58,065 bases of DNA from Bacteroidetes bacterium UBA4416 (lineage in GTDB: Bacteria > Bacteroidota > Bacteroidia > B-17B0 > Aurantibacillaceae). This document shows, in pieces, positions 7,001-14,282 of this stretch. A program made the translations under genes and the position numbers. The stretch is from positions 1 to 58,065 of the forward strand of contig DGQK01000073.1 in NCBI GenBank assembly GCA_002390745.1, in the 5' to 3' direction. Below the pieces are notes generated by a model. It saw nothing but the letters and a program-made list of their open reading frames with translations. It was not told the DNA's origin and searched no databases. How positions within the stretch are numbered: the first letter of the stretch is position 1; the number at the start of each line of letters is the position of its first letter.

Positions 7001-8751
7001 ACGATGGATGCCGTAGTAGCACCGCCCGGCGCCCATACATAGCTGCCATTGCCTCCCGAAACGGTCAGCGAAGTATTCGCACCCGGGCAGCTGGTAACAT
7101 TCGGAGCAGCCGTGAGGCTCAGGGGCGGATACGCATGAACCGTTGCACTGGCTACAGACGGCGGGCATGATCCGGTAGTACCGGATACGGTATATACGGT
7201 GCTTGTACCAGGGGTCACGGTGATGCTGGCTCCTGTGGCGCCTGTCGACCAGGTATAGGTTGTGGCACCCGAAGCGGTCAGGGTAGCCGCGCCGCTGCCG
7301 CAAATAGTTGTCACAGAGGGCGAGATTGCAACTGTTGGCTGAGGAATGATGGTTACCGTTGCATGCGTGTAGGCATAGCATCCGATGGCATCTGTTCCCT
7401 GTACGAGGTATTGATTAGAAGTAGCAGGAGAAACGGATACTACTGACCAGTCAGGTTGTACAAAGTTCAGTGTTGGGTCAGGGCCAAGCGAAGGTGTCCA
7501 GGTATAGGTGCCTGGCGAAAGCATATTAGCCGTGAATATGGTGGGGCTGCCGGCACAGGCCACCGCCGGATTTGGGGTTACGGTTATGCTGTTGACCGGC
7601 TTGATGGATATATCGTCGATGAAATAGTACGCGCCGCGTTTATTAACATCAATTTCTGAAGTATTTTGATTGGAAACGATGCTACTGCCAGATGCTATAA
7701 AGTTCCCGATCGTAACATACGAATAATTGCTGTTGGCAACAAAGGAAGCAGTAAGCTGTACCCAACTAGCAGAGGTAATGATGTTTGAGGTCATATTCAC
7801 GATTTGTCCGGCAGGATTGACGATAGCTGCCCCTCCGTTACCGGTATAGAATCCGTTGCTGAATGCCATCTGAATATTTGACGTAGCGTATGATTGGGCT
7901 GACCAGCGCCGCACCCACATGGATATGGTATAGGTTTTTCCGGCTACCAATGGGGTATTCATTTGTTCATTGATGTATTCCCGGTAATTCCGTTCTGCAT
8001 AACCGGCGCCAACCGTCGTTTGTGTGTAAAAGAACAGGCCGGCATAACCTGTACCACTGTGAGATGCAGGTGTGGTGCCGCAGTAGTAGTCTGAGGTGCC
8101 AATGTAAGGGAAAACTGTCGGACAGGGCGCGGTCGAAGCTGTGGTAAAGGGTAATGTCCAAAAACAGCTTGAAAAGCCCACATAGGAGTCGTAATTACAA
8201 GGCCCGATATTATACCCCACTACCTGATTGCATGGTACTTTGGAGTATTCAAAGCCACCATCGCGAACAACCTGGCAGTTGGGATGCACATAATTGGCAC
8301 AGCCGTAAGGCAACGCGTAAATCTCCAGGGAGATGACCGGGTAAAGTGGGCCGGAACACGTACCGCAGATCTGAGCAATACTGTTTACTTTAAAATAGAA
8401 GGTTTCGGAAGGGTTTAAATTCGTAGCGTAAACCCTATGTGTACTGTCAGCTCTGAGTGTATCTGAGAACATAAATTGCATATTGATTCCGTCGAACCGA
8501 TACAGTTCAACGGTGCTTAAAGCGTATTGTGAGCCTTGTTGCAGCATTTTCAGATTGATTGCGGTCTGTAAGCTATCGGTGGTATATTTAAACCACTGTG
8601 ATGTGCTGCTGAGGGTTGTAGTTTGCGCCGAGCTGTTATTGGGGAGCGTCGTATAAGTTCCCGGCGGGGAGATCTGCGCCTTTATAATAGCAGAGCTTAA
8701 AAGGCATAAGGCAACGAGGACAAAGGACAGAATGTTCTTTTTCGTTTTCAT
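4048..8751 (-). CDS. Large T9SS-secreted multidomain beta-helix surface protein
   Basis: A 1,567-residue exported protein, probably an adhesin or polymer-binding surface protein; the ligand is unknown. A signal peptide (about 1-25, LSFVLVALCLLSSAIIKAQ) is followed by a short N-terminal domain, then at about 155-390 the same type of jelly-roll domain as in the downstream paralogues (DGGFEYSK...PASHSGTGYAGL...YFIDDISIKP). Two to three Ig-like/SprB-like repeats (about 395-610, TTICGSGAATLTASGATTY) come next, then a long right-handed parallel beta-helix-like region (about 625-1250, rich in N/G/T with 'INAENT' and 'NNTLKA' turns) and a mostly helical segment. It ends in a type A sorting tail (YPNPSNGVVYF...GVYLMQLTDKSNG). 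It heads the three-gene minus-strand cluster. Confidence 0.85.
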   Translation of the reverse strand: MKTKKNILSFVLVALCLLSSAIIKAQISPPGTYTTLPNNSSAQTTTLSSTSQWFKYTTDSLQTAINLKMLQQGSQYALSTVELYRFDGINMQFMFSDTLRADSTHRVYATNLNPSETFYFKVNSIAQICGTCSGPLYPVISLEIYALPYGCANYVHPNCQVVRDGGFEYSKVPCNQVVGYNIGPCNYDSYVGFSSCFWTLPFTTASTAPCPTVFPYIGTSDYYCGTTPASHSGTGYAGLFFYTQTTVGAGYAERNYREYINEQMNTPLVAGKTYTISMWVRRWSAQSYATSNIQMAFSNGFYTGNGGAAIVNPAGQIVNMTSNIITSASWVQLTASFVANSNYSYVTIGNFIASGSSIVSNQNTSEIDVNKRGAYYFIDDISIKPVNSITVTPNPAVACAGSPTIFTANMLSPGTYTWTPSLGPDPTLNFVQPDWSVVSVSPATSNQYLVQGTDAIGCYAYTHATVTIIPQPTVAISPSVTTICGSGAATLTASGATTYTWSTGATGASITVTPGTSTVYTVSGTTGSCPPSVASATVHAYPPLSLTAAPNVTSCPGANTSLTVSGGNGSYVWAPGGATTASIVVSPTVPTVYTVTSVAAGCTLTATAPVNPVACCSVSTAVSFTATSGSLNGGTFNLNSPLTLTADMTLDNITIFMGTNAEIIVPNNVKFTINQCHFLGCPQMWKGIRFTGPNGNMTITKNSLIEDAITAVDVSNVTAPYNSSDIFFIENSTFNKNHTAISAANYNTNSGNYPMKMANMAFTSRKLYTQDHRLMNPSLPLTFNWPTDNTSTLKGFPAIPNVFNPDVNLQTGYEFSVATYSTSNMEVPNSNSVAHQGIRLKNIYSTNSSYNGFRMSAFEGTPYVYSNFDYYNVFDNMHYGINAENTNVMVAHAAFQNMQQYVTGNSGGAKPFKFYDGGVGINSVSSMATGLGGTQTFSLAAGPIINGLNKSTNFFINNAYGIKTENIQYMTVGFNVFHSNRTYTSGILTQYNAPVGKGEYGIYVKSVDYRGINLKRNFTANINNGIVFIANTQPLGPLQIQYTGTVNIQNNTLKANYGSSVTASQSMKQGIATDNILSPNLLNGANVPIVVSGNTIDKAFIGITAFNWNKQRIFDNSNTVTLVNDGFANSNQYGIEHFNNMGDNLVSNTIKGFNTTKKKVYGILAAENKGQSFWCNSTENSYIGTLFTGSQNLTSWKENTMTSHQQAMRLDNTTIGTQGASGQPINNTWAGSWTGAYKTYVNGSIDPGSVSGNSKLYLSSLPSSAENGAQVFLNRYKVSAPQSLFYTTGSSGVSCPYVPSGLEPLMFTGYRDNLDNIVTDAYDYATYRSGNRKNGKFAVYRALLEDTTLLATDTILKNFKAAACAGNIGKFFAVEQYLSAADYASAATTLSAISPADSVETGLKQLYSIYLHSKSDTYNATDESELIALANSCPAQMGIGVYQARVLLNSIYDVYFHYESNCGDTNHVAYRKIRSNDEFANTTTETNFMVYPNPSNGVVYFTASNMGIESYQVRVYDISGKAIFMKEYTDGETINSIDLNLSNGVYLMQLTDKSNGKIHNQKFVIQN

Positions 8752-9544
8752 AATAATTGAATTTTTGATTGGGTAAATAAAAAAGGATGGTCATACTTTT
8801 TGAAGTCTGAACCATAGGTCAATACAGATGATGGCTTTTCATAAAATATATTTTAAGGTTAATAACTGGTTAAGGACAGAAGGGCTGAAAGTACAGGGGC
8901 CGGGAACTCTGAGACTAATAACTGGTTTAAGGACAGAAGGACAGAAAGTACAGGGCCGGGAACTCGCCTTGAAGGGCTAACAAAGGTAAGTGTTCGGGGG
9001 TAAGAACGTATTACAGACGTATAAGTGAATGTAATATTGTGTTAACTGTAGCTGTTTATTCAATAAGTGATCGTTGCGCATTAACTGCAAATGAACGTTG
9101 AGTTTAGTTTGTGTACCGTGCTATTTTTACCATTTCTCTATATCCTGGCATTTAGATTTCAGGTAAAGCATAACCGTTCTTCTGAAGCTGGCTTTACCGT
9201 GTTAATACCGGTTGAAATTTGAACTAGAGAGGGCGGTGCAAGTACGCTTAATAATGCCTGAAAAACAATACGTAAAATTACGTGATTTAAAGGTGAATGG
9301 CGCTGAACGCCCCGTGATTAGAAGAAGTGGAGCGGCGCTTATATTTTTGTATTAGGAAATCTTAGCGGGGCGGGCAGAATAAAAAACGGTCACCTTCATG
9401 GTTTTATACCCTACAGAGTATAGAGTCGTTAAATGAATGATTAATACCGATAAAGCAAGTGAATCCATAAGATGTCTTGAGCAGGGAGGAGCCCACTTGT
9501 GGCATCTTTTCCGGCACAAACTTTTATGGTAATGGGAGAGAGGA
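8752..9544. other. Intergenic region of about 790 bp, no gene seen
   Basis: No convincing reading frame on either strand. It should contain the promoter of the minus-strand surface-protein gene, though no TAnnTTTG box was found close to its ATG. It holds the 56-bp-period direct repeat at 8860-8965, a 14-bp palindrome ACGTAA-AA-TTACGT at 9270-9283, and a small GGCG-CTGAA-CGCC hairpin at 9299-9311. Confidence 0.6.
8860..8965. repeat. Two-copy direct repeat, 50-bp unit at 56-bp period
   Basis: Copy 1 at 8860-8909 and copy 2 at 8916-8965 both run from TAATAACTGGTT through AAGGACAGAAGG to CAGGGCCGGGAACTC with a few substitutions and small indels, separated by 6 nt. The GGACAGAAG motif recurs near 14162. 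The repeat is upstream of the large surface-protein gene but too far (about 110 bp) to be a core promoter. Confidence 0.75.
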
Positions 9545-10183
9545 TTACTTAATCACCTGCTTCCCCTGGCAGAAAGCACAATAGGCATTCATCACGCAAT
9601 CCTCATGTTTGGGATCTTTGGGGCGGCAGGTTTCGCGGCCTAAGAAGGAAAGTGCCATGCCGGCCTCAGCCCAGGTTTTTGGTGGCATCACCGCCATAAT
9701 ATCCGCTTCGATCTTCTTTGGGTCCGTTGATTTTGTAATGCCCAGGCGTGGTGCCACCCTCACCACATGCAGGTCCACGATCACCCCTTCAGCGGCCACA
9801 CCGGCCTCGCGCATGATCACGTTGGCCGATTTGCGTCCGATGCCTTTCAGGGCGGTGAGCTCTTCCATCGTTAAGGGAATGTTCTTATCGCTCTTCAGGC
9901 TTTGTGCCATCTCCATGAGCCAGGCGCCTTTGTTGCGCGAACTGCGCACCTTCCCGATAAAAGGCATCAGTGTTTCCTCGCTGGCTTTGGCCAGGGCTTT
10001 CATGTTCGGAAAGGCCTTGAACAGGGCAGGGGCGAGGCTGTTGATGTGCTTGTCGGAGTCCTGCGCCGAAAGCACCACCATCACCACCAGCTGGTAGAGG
10101 TTCTTGTATTCCAGCGGGTGTTTTTTATTCTTGTACTGTTTCAATAAGGGTTTTAAGGCTTCCGCCCAGGTTTTCGCTTTCAT
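9545..10183 (-). CDS. Endonuclease III-like DNA glycosylase with an altered iron-sulphur motif
   Basis: A 212-residue HhH-GPD base-excision repair protein acting on oxidised pyrimidines in DNA if like Nth. The helix-hairpin-helix LKGIGRKSANV carries the catalytic Lys118, and VDLHV carries the catalytic Asp137 (equivalents of E. coli K120 and D138). The C-terminal iron-sulphur loop is unusual: E. coli has C-X6-C-X2-C-X5-C, while here it reads C186, H193, C196, C202, so the second ligand is His, with an extra Cys205. Either a His-ligated cluster or a shifted C-X9-C-X5-C-X2-C set is possible. A -7 box TACATTTG (10207-10214, minus) lies 23 nt upstream of the ATG, supporting this start. Confidence 0.85.
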   Translation of the reverse strand: MKAKTWAEALKPLLKQYKNKKHPLEYKNLYQLVVMVVLSAQDSDKHINSLAPALFKAFPNMKALAKASEETLMPFIGKVRSSRNKGAWLMEMAQSLKSDKNIPLTMEELTALKGIGRKSANVIMREAGVAAEGVIVDLHVVRVAPRLGITKSTDPKKIEADIMAVMPPKTWAEAGMALSFLGRETCRPKDPKHEDCVMNAYCAFCQGKQVIK

Positions 10184-10206
10184 AGCAGTGAAGGTTTAGC
10201 TTATTT

Positions 10207-10214
10207 CAAATGTA
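10207..10214 (-). promoter_or_regulatory. -7 promoter box of the endonuclease III-like gene
   Basis: On the minus strand TACATTTG matches TAnnTTTG. It ends 23 nt before the ATG at 10183. No clear TTG -33 element was found at the expected distance. Confidence 0.5.
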
Positions 10215-10280
10215 ATGAATAGAAAAGAGAAAGCCTATGAGATCCCATTGAAGAAAGGAACCCGGATGAATTTAGTGTTG

Positions 10281-10325
10281 GGCGCGCCTCACGAGGCGTG
10301 TGAGACTCTTTGCTGCAATTTCCGC
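10281..10325 (-). repeat. Interspersed hairpin element, copy 1
   Basis: On the minus strand ATTGCAGC and a short AAA-rich link lead into a hairpin around CACGCCTCGTGAG (also CGCCT-CACG-AGGCG). The same order, ATTGCAGC-AAA-hairpin, occurs on the plus strand at 12535-12587, suggesting a small REP-like family. Confidence 0.45.
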
Positions 10326-10431
10326 GTAGAGGATAGGTACGGGGTATACCGGTAACAGAGGCCCTCAAAGCGCCAACTTTAAATTCCCCGTATTGCTACA
10401 ATTCATGGCAGCCAAAGCCGGTTTTGTGCCT

Positions 10432-10439
10432 TACTTTTG
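10432..10439 (+). promoter_or_regulatory. -7 promoter box of dinB
   Basis: TACTTTTG matches TAnnTTTG and ends 15 nt before the ATG at 10455. It decides the start: an in-frame TTG upstream is part of this box and cannot be the initiation codon. Confidence 0.6.
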
Positions 10440-10454
10440 TACCGGGTAACACAC

Positions 10455-11708
10455 ATGGAACGCTCGATCATACACATGGACCTCGACAGCTTTTTTGTGT
10501 CGGTGGAAAGGAAGCTCGACAGCTCGCTGCTGGGAAAGCCCGTGATCATTGGTGGTTCCAGCGACCGTGGCGTGGTGGCTTCCTGTAGCTACGAAGCCCG
10601 TCAGTTTGGGGTTCACTCTGCCATGCCTTCCGCACGGGCCCGACAGCTTTGCCCGCAGGCCATTTTTGTGAAAGGCGATATGGCCATGTATTCCAAATAT
10701 TCACGCGAGGTGACGGAGATCATCAAAGCAGAATCGCCGGAGTACGAAAAAGCCAGCATCGACGAGCATTACATCGATATTACAGGCATGGATAAATACG
10801 TGAAGCACAGCCTGCTCTGGACCAAAGAGCTGCGCGATAAGATCGTAACGGAAACCGGACTGCCCATCTCCTTTGGCTTATCGTGCAACAAAACAGTTTC
10901 CAAGATCGCTACCGGGCAGTTCAAGCCCAACGGGGAAGGCTATGTGCCCTACGGTACCGAAAAAGAATTCCTGGCTCCGTTATCGATCTCCAAAATTCCG
11001 GGGCTCGGTAAAAAGACTTACGCCTTGCTGAGCAGCAAAGGCATCGAGAAGATCGAAACCCTGCAAAAGATGTCATTGCAGGCCCTGCAGAATATCCTGG
11101 GCGAGCATGGAAGCAGCATCTGGAAAAAGGCCAACGGCATTAATTTCAGTCCCATTGAGCAGCACTGGGAGCAGACCAGCATGAGCACAGAAACCACCTT
11201 TGAGAAGGATAGCACCGACAGGGCCATGATGGAGCGCATTCTGATAGGCATGGTGGACGAGCTGGGCTATGACTTGCGGAAGATGGAGAAAATGACGGGC
11301 TGCGTGACCCTGAAGCTGAAGTACTCAAACTTTGAAAGCCATACTTACCAGGCGAGCATCCCTTACACCGCTTCCGACCATGCCATCCTCGAAAAAGTGA
11401 AGGAGCTTTTTTATAAAAACTACAAAGGCGATGTATGGATACGCCTGATTGGCGTGAGGTTTAGCAATCTCATCTCCGGCTGCCAGCAAACGAATTTATT
11501 TGAAGATACCGAAGAGAAGGCCAATCTGTATACGGCTCTCGATAAGATCCGCTCCCGGTTTGGCAGCGACCTCATTATGCCGGCCTGCGGCCAGCTTCGC
11601 ACGGAGCGGCTTGCCAGGCTTGAAAAGCGGCAGCAGGAAAAGCTGGAGGCAGCGGAGAAGCGGAAGGCGGAAGCGCTGAAATCCGGCGACAGCATCCATA
11701 AAAAATAA
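10455..11708 (+). CDS. dinB: DNA polymerase IV
   Basis: A 417-residue Y-family translesion polymerase. The palm begins MERSIIHMDLDSFFVSVERK with the first metal-binding Asp (residue 9), and SIDEHYIDITG carries the catalytic Asp-Glu pair; the usual residue after SIDE is Ala, Val or Phe, so His is a mild variation. The HhH thumb-associated stretch KIPGLGKKTYALLSSKGI and the little-finger domain follow. No clear beta-clamp QLxLF motif was identified at the C-terminus, which instead is a basic helical tail (KRQQEKLEAAEKRKAEALK). It copies damaged or misaligned templates at the cost of fidelity. It is transcribed alone; the next gene is convergent with a 20-nt gap. Confidence 0.93.
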   Translation: MERSIIHMDLDSFFVSVERKLDSSLLGKPVIIGGSSDRGVVASCSYEARQFGVHSAMPSARARQLCPQAIFVKGDMAMYSKYSREVTEIIKAESPEYEKASIDEHYIDITGMDKYVKHSLLWTKELRDKIVTETGLPISFGLSCNKTVSKIATGQFKPNGEGYVPYGTEKEFLAPLSISKIPGLGKKTYALLSSKGIEKIETLQKMSLQALQNILGEHGSSIWKKANGINFSPIEQHWEQTSMSTETTFEKDSTDRAMMERILIGMVDELGYDLRKMEKMTGCVTLKLKYSNFESHTYQASIPYTASDHAILEKVKELFYKNYKGDVWIRLIGVRFSNLISGCQQTNLFEDTEEKANLYTALDKIRSRFGSDLIMPACGQLRTERLARLEKRQQEKLEAAEKRKAEALKSGDSIHKK

Positions 11709-11728
11709 TCACGGCTATTTAGTTATTT

Positions 11729-12421
11729 TTATTGACCGGCCTGGTAGTTCGTGTCAAACTCCTTCACGATCAGCTCCTGTTTGCGGATAGAAGCTTTGAG
11801 CCATTCGGTATAAATCTCTGCTTTTTCGGAATCGTTCAGGCGATAGTGCGGAACTTCCCGGCGGATGCGGGTACTGAGGCTATGCATGCATAAGGCCGCA
11901 CATACGCTGATGTTGAAGCTTTCTGTAAAGCCGTACATGGGCAGCTTGATGAACTCATCTGCCATCTCTTCCACATCGGAGGTAATGCCGGTGAGCTCGG
12001 TGCCGAACACCAGGGCCAGCGGGGTGTTGACGTCCAGCTCCTCCAGCGAAATGCTGTTTTTGTGCAACGAGGTGGCCACGATCCTGTAGCCACGGGCTTT
12101 GAGGTCGCTGAGGCAGGCTTTGGTGTTGTTTTCGTGCTGTTGGTAACGGTTGATGCTGAGCCATTGTGTAGAGCCCATCGATACGTCCTCGCTGATCTTG
12201 TAGGAATTGCGGTTTTCGATGAAGTGCACATCCTGGATCCCGAAGATATCGGCGCTGCGGAGCACCGCGCTGAAATTGTGAGATTGGTACACGTCTTCCA
12301 GAACCAGTGTCATGTGCCGGGTACGCTCGGCCAGCACCTCGCGCAGGCGGTCGCGGCGGCGCTCGCTCACAAAACCTTCGAGGTAGGCGGTCAATGCTTT
12401 TTGGTAGGCAGGATCAGACAT
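11729..12421 (-). CDS. trmH: TrmH-type tRNA 2'-O-ribose methyltransferase
   Basis: A 230-residue SPOUT-fold RNA methyltransferase, probably modifying G18 of tRNAs with S-adenosylmethionine. The motif order matches TrmH: motif 1 HNFSAVLRSADIFGIQDVHF (Asn and Arg for catalysis), motif 2 PLALVFGTELTGIT, motif 3 LPMYGFTESFNISVCAAL forming the trefoil knot. The ATG at 12421 is chosen because the -7 box TATCTTTG ends only 6 nt upstream; the TTG three codons further up is part of that box. The transcript is therefore probably leaderless. Another SpoU-family target (rRNA) cannot be excluded. Confidence 0.9.
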   Translation of the reverse strand: MSDPAYQKALTAYLEGFVSERRRDRLREVLAERTRHMTLVLEDVYQSHNFSAVLRSADIFGIQDVHFIENRNSYKISEDVSMGSTQWLSINRYQQHENNTKACLSDLKARGYRIVATSLHKNSISLEELDVNTPLALVFGTELTGITSDVEEMADEFIKLPMYGFTESFNISVCAALCMHSLSTRIRREVPHYRLNDSEKAEIYTEWLKASIRKQELIVKEFDTNYQAGQ

Positions 12422-12427
12422 GGGGCG

Positions 12428-12458
12428 CAAAGATAGGTGTAAGAAATTTTAAATTCAA
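12428..12458 (-). promoter_or_regulatory. Promoter of trmH, implying a leaderless mRNA
   Basis: On the minus strand TTG (12456-12458), a 20-nt spacer and TATCTTTG (12428-12435) match the Bacteroidota consensus. Only 6 nt separate the -7 box from the ATG at 12421, about the normal distance from the box to the transcription start. Confidence 0.65.
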
Positions 12459-12534
12459 AATTTTAAATGCACACCGTAAGTCAGGGGACAAAATCGTATG
12501 GGAGAAAGGCTGATCCCGAAGGCAGATGCGCCCG

Positions 12535-12587
12535 GGATTGCAGCGAAAATCCTCCCACGCGTCGTGGGAGATTGTAGCGGAAAGCCC
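12535..12587 (+). repeat. Interspersed hairpin element, copy 2
   Basis: GGATTGCAGCGAAAATCC (12535-12552), a perfect 8-bp hairpin CTCCCACG-CGT-CGTGGGAG (12552-12570), then a second, related arm GATTGTAGCGGAAAGCCC (12570-12587). The two arms are direct, imperfect repeats around the stem. It resembles the element at 10281-10325. Confidence 0.55.
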
Positions 12588-12725
12588 GTCTGGCGCCCAA
12601 AAGAACCATCGCCATAGTTCAATGCAAACATACAGAAGGGGCTTAACTCAAGGGGTGGAAAATTTTAATGGGCAATCCGTTTGCAGCCCTTGCCGGTGAA
12701 AACGCCACCAAAGGCACAATCCCGG

Positions 12726-12743
12726 TATTTTTGTGTACATTTG
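12726..12743 (+). promoter_or_regulatory. Candidate -7 boxes of the pseudouridine synthase gene
   Basis: TATTTTTG (12726-12733) and TACATTTG (12736-12743) both match TAnnTTTG. The second ends 17 nt before the ATG at 12761. Both argue that an in-frame ATG at 12668 is upstream of the promoter and not used. Confidence 0.55.
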
Positions 12744-12760
12744 CAAAAAATTACCAAATA

Positions 12761-14149
12761 ATGAGTAGAGACAGCAAAGGGCCAAGGAAAACGTTTTCAA
12801 AAGGTGGCTCGACGGATTTCAATAAACGTAAATCCTTTTCCAGTTCAGAAAAACCAAAAAGGACGTATGGTTCCGACAAACCTTCTTTCAAAAGAAGCGG
12901 CGATGACTCTACCGAAAAACGAAGCTATACCCGGCGCGACGATGCTGACAGCAAGCCACGCAAGAGCTACGGCGATTCAGAGAAAAAAAGCTTTGTGAAA
13001 AAAGCAGATGGGAAATACGAGAGCGTGAGCCCCCGCAAAGCATATGGCGATAGCGAAAAACGCTCCTATACGAAACGGGACGAGGGCGAAAAACGCTCTT
13101 ATACCAAAAGAGAAGATGCCGGCGGTGAAAGCCGCGGCTTTGTAAAGCGTGCCGACGGCAAGTACGAAAGCGTGAGCCGGAGCCCTAAAAGCTATGGCGA
13201 CAGCGAAAAGCGTTCCTACACGAAGCGCGAAGATTCTGAAAAAAGACCGCGCAAAAGCTTTGACGACGGCGAAAAACGCCCGTATACCAAAAAAGATGAC
13301 GGAGAAAGGAAGCCTTATGCGAAAAAAGAGTATGGCGACAAAAAGCCCTACGAGCCTAAACTATCGAAGTCTGAAAAAGTAGTCGCGAAATCCAAAAAGG
13401 CAGGCCCTAAAAAAACCTCCGACCAGCCGAATGTATCGGAAGATGCCATCCGCCTGAACCGCTATGTGGCGAATGCCGGCATCTGTTCCAGGCGTGAGGC
13501 CGACGTGCTGATCGCTACAGGTGTGGTAAGCGTCAATGGTAAGATCATTACAGAGATGGGCTACAAAGTAAACCCGGGCGATGTGGTGAATTACGGGGGC
13601 GTGCCGATCAAAAACGAAACGAAAAAATATTTATTGCTGAATAAACCGAAGGATTACATCACCACGATGGACGATCCGGAAGAACGCCGCACAGTACTGG
13701 AGCTGGTGAAAAAAGCCTGCAAGGAGCGCCTCTACCCTGTGGGCCGACTCGACAGGAATACCACCGGCGTGCTCTTATTCACCAATGATGGGGACATGAC
13801 CGCTAAGCTCACACATCCTAAATTTGATGTGCGCAAAGTGTACCACGTGACCCTCAATAAAAAAATGGCACCCGAAGATTACAAAATGCTGAACGAGGGC
13901 TTTGAGTTGCCGGATGGCTTCATCAAACCGGATGCGACGGATTTTGTAGGAGCCGGCAGGTATGAGCTGGGCGTGGAGATCCACAGCGGGCGTAACCGTA
14001 TTGTGCGCCGGATGTTCGAGCACCTCGGCTATGAGGTCATTAAGCTCGACCGTGTGGCATTTGCAGGCCTTACCAAAAAAGACCTCCCAAGAGGGAAGTA
14101 CCGTTTCTTAACCGAAAAAGAAGTCAGCTTCCTGAAGATGCTGGGATAG
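12761..14149 (+). CDS. RsuA/RluB-family rRNA pseudouridine synthase with long repetitive N-terminal tail
   Basis: A 462-residue protein converting uridine to pseudouridine in rRNA, most likely 23S (RluB-like). The catalytic part sits at the C-terminus: an S4 RNA-binding domain (IRLNRYVANAGICSRREADV, about residues 228-285) and the synthase domain with GRLDRNTTGVLLFT containing the catalytic Asp. The first about 225 residues are low-complexity and very charged, built on imperfect repeats of the type YGDSEKRSYTKR, with two copies of VKxADGKYESVS. Such a tail is presumably disordered and may bind RNA. Translation is taken to start at MSRDSKGPRK because two -7 boxes lie just upstream and the longer frame would start before them. 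Confidence 0.88.
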   Translation: MSRDSKGPRKTFSKGGSTDFNKRKSFSSSEKPKRTYGSDKPSFKRSGDDSTEKRSYTRRDDADSKPRKSYGDSEKKSFVKKADGKYESVSPRKAYGDSEKRSYTKRDEGEKRSYTKREDAGGESRGFVKRADGKYESVSRSPKSYGDSEKRSYTKREDSEKRPRKSFDDGEKRPYTKKDDGERKPYAKKEYGDKKPYEPKLSKSEKVVAKSKKAGPKKTSDQPNVSEDAIRLNRYVANAGICSRREADVLIATGVVSVNGKIITEMGYKVNPGDVVNYGGVPIKNETKKYLLLNKPKDYITTMDDPEERRTVLELVKKACKERLYPVGRLDRNTTGVLLFTNDGDMTAKLTHPKFDVRKVYHVTLNKKMAPEDYKMLNEGFELPDGFIKPDATDFVGAGRYELGVEIHSGRNRIVRRMFEHLGYEVIKLDRVAFAGLTKKDLPRGKYRFLTEKEVSFLKMLG

Positions 14150-14158
14150 GAAAGATAT

Positions 14159-14235
14159 AAAGGGACAGAAGAGACTAAAAGGTATAGAAGAGATCAAAAA
14201 AATAATCTCCCAAAACCAGTCCCTTATGTCCCTTT
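14159..14235. repeat. Imperfect inverted arrangement of AAAGGGACA motifs
   Basis: AAAGGGACA (14159-14167) and TGTCCCTTT (14227-14235) form a perfect 9-bp inverted repeat with a 59-nt interval; AGAGACTA and TAGTCTCT nearby are a second matching pair in a different order. It lies between the pseudouridine synthase and the ArsC-like gene. The motif is related to GGACAGAAG in the repeat at 8860-8965. Confidence 0.4.
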
Positions 14236-14282
14236 GGTCAACTAGTCTCTTAAGTCATTTGTAATTAGTGTAACATTAAGCT

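Noticed and set aside
8860..8965. Direct repeat considered as a CRISPR array
   Set aside because: Only two units of about 50 bp with a 6-nt gap, no spacers of normal length and no cas genes.
12668..12760. Upstream in-frame start for the pseudouridine synthase
   Set aside because: The added 31 codons precede two -7 boxes (12726-12743) and do not match the family; the ATG at 12761 is 17 nt after a good box.
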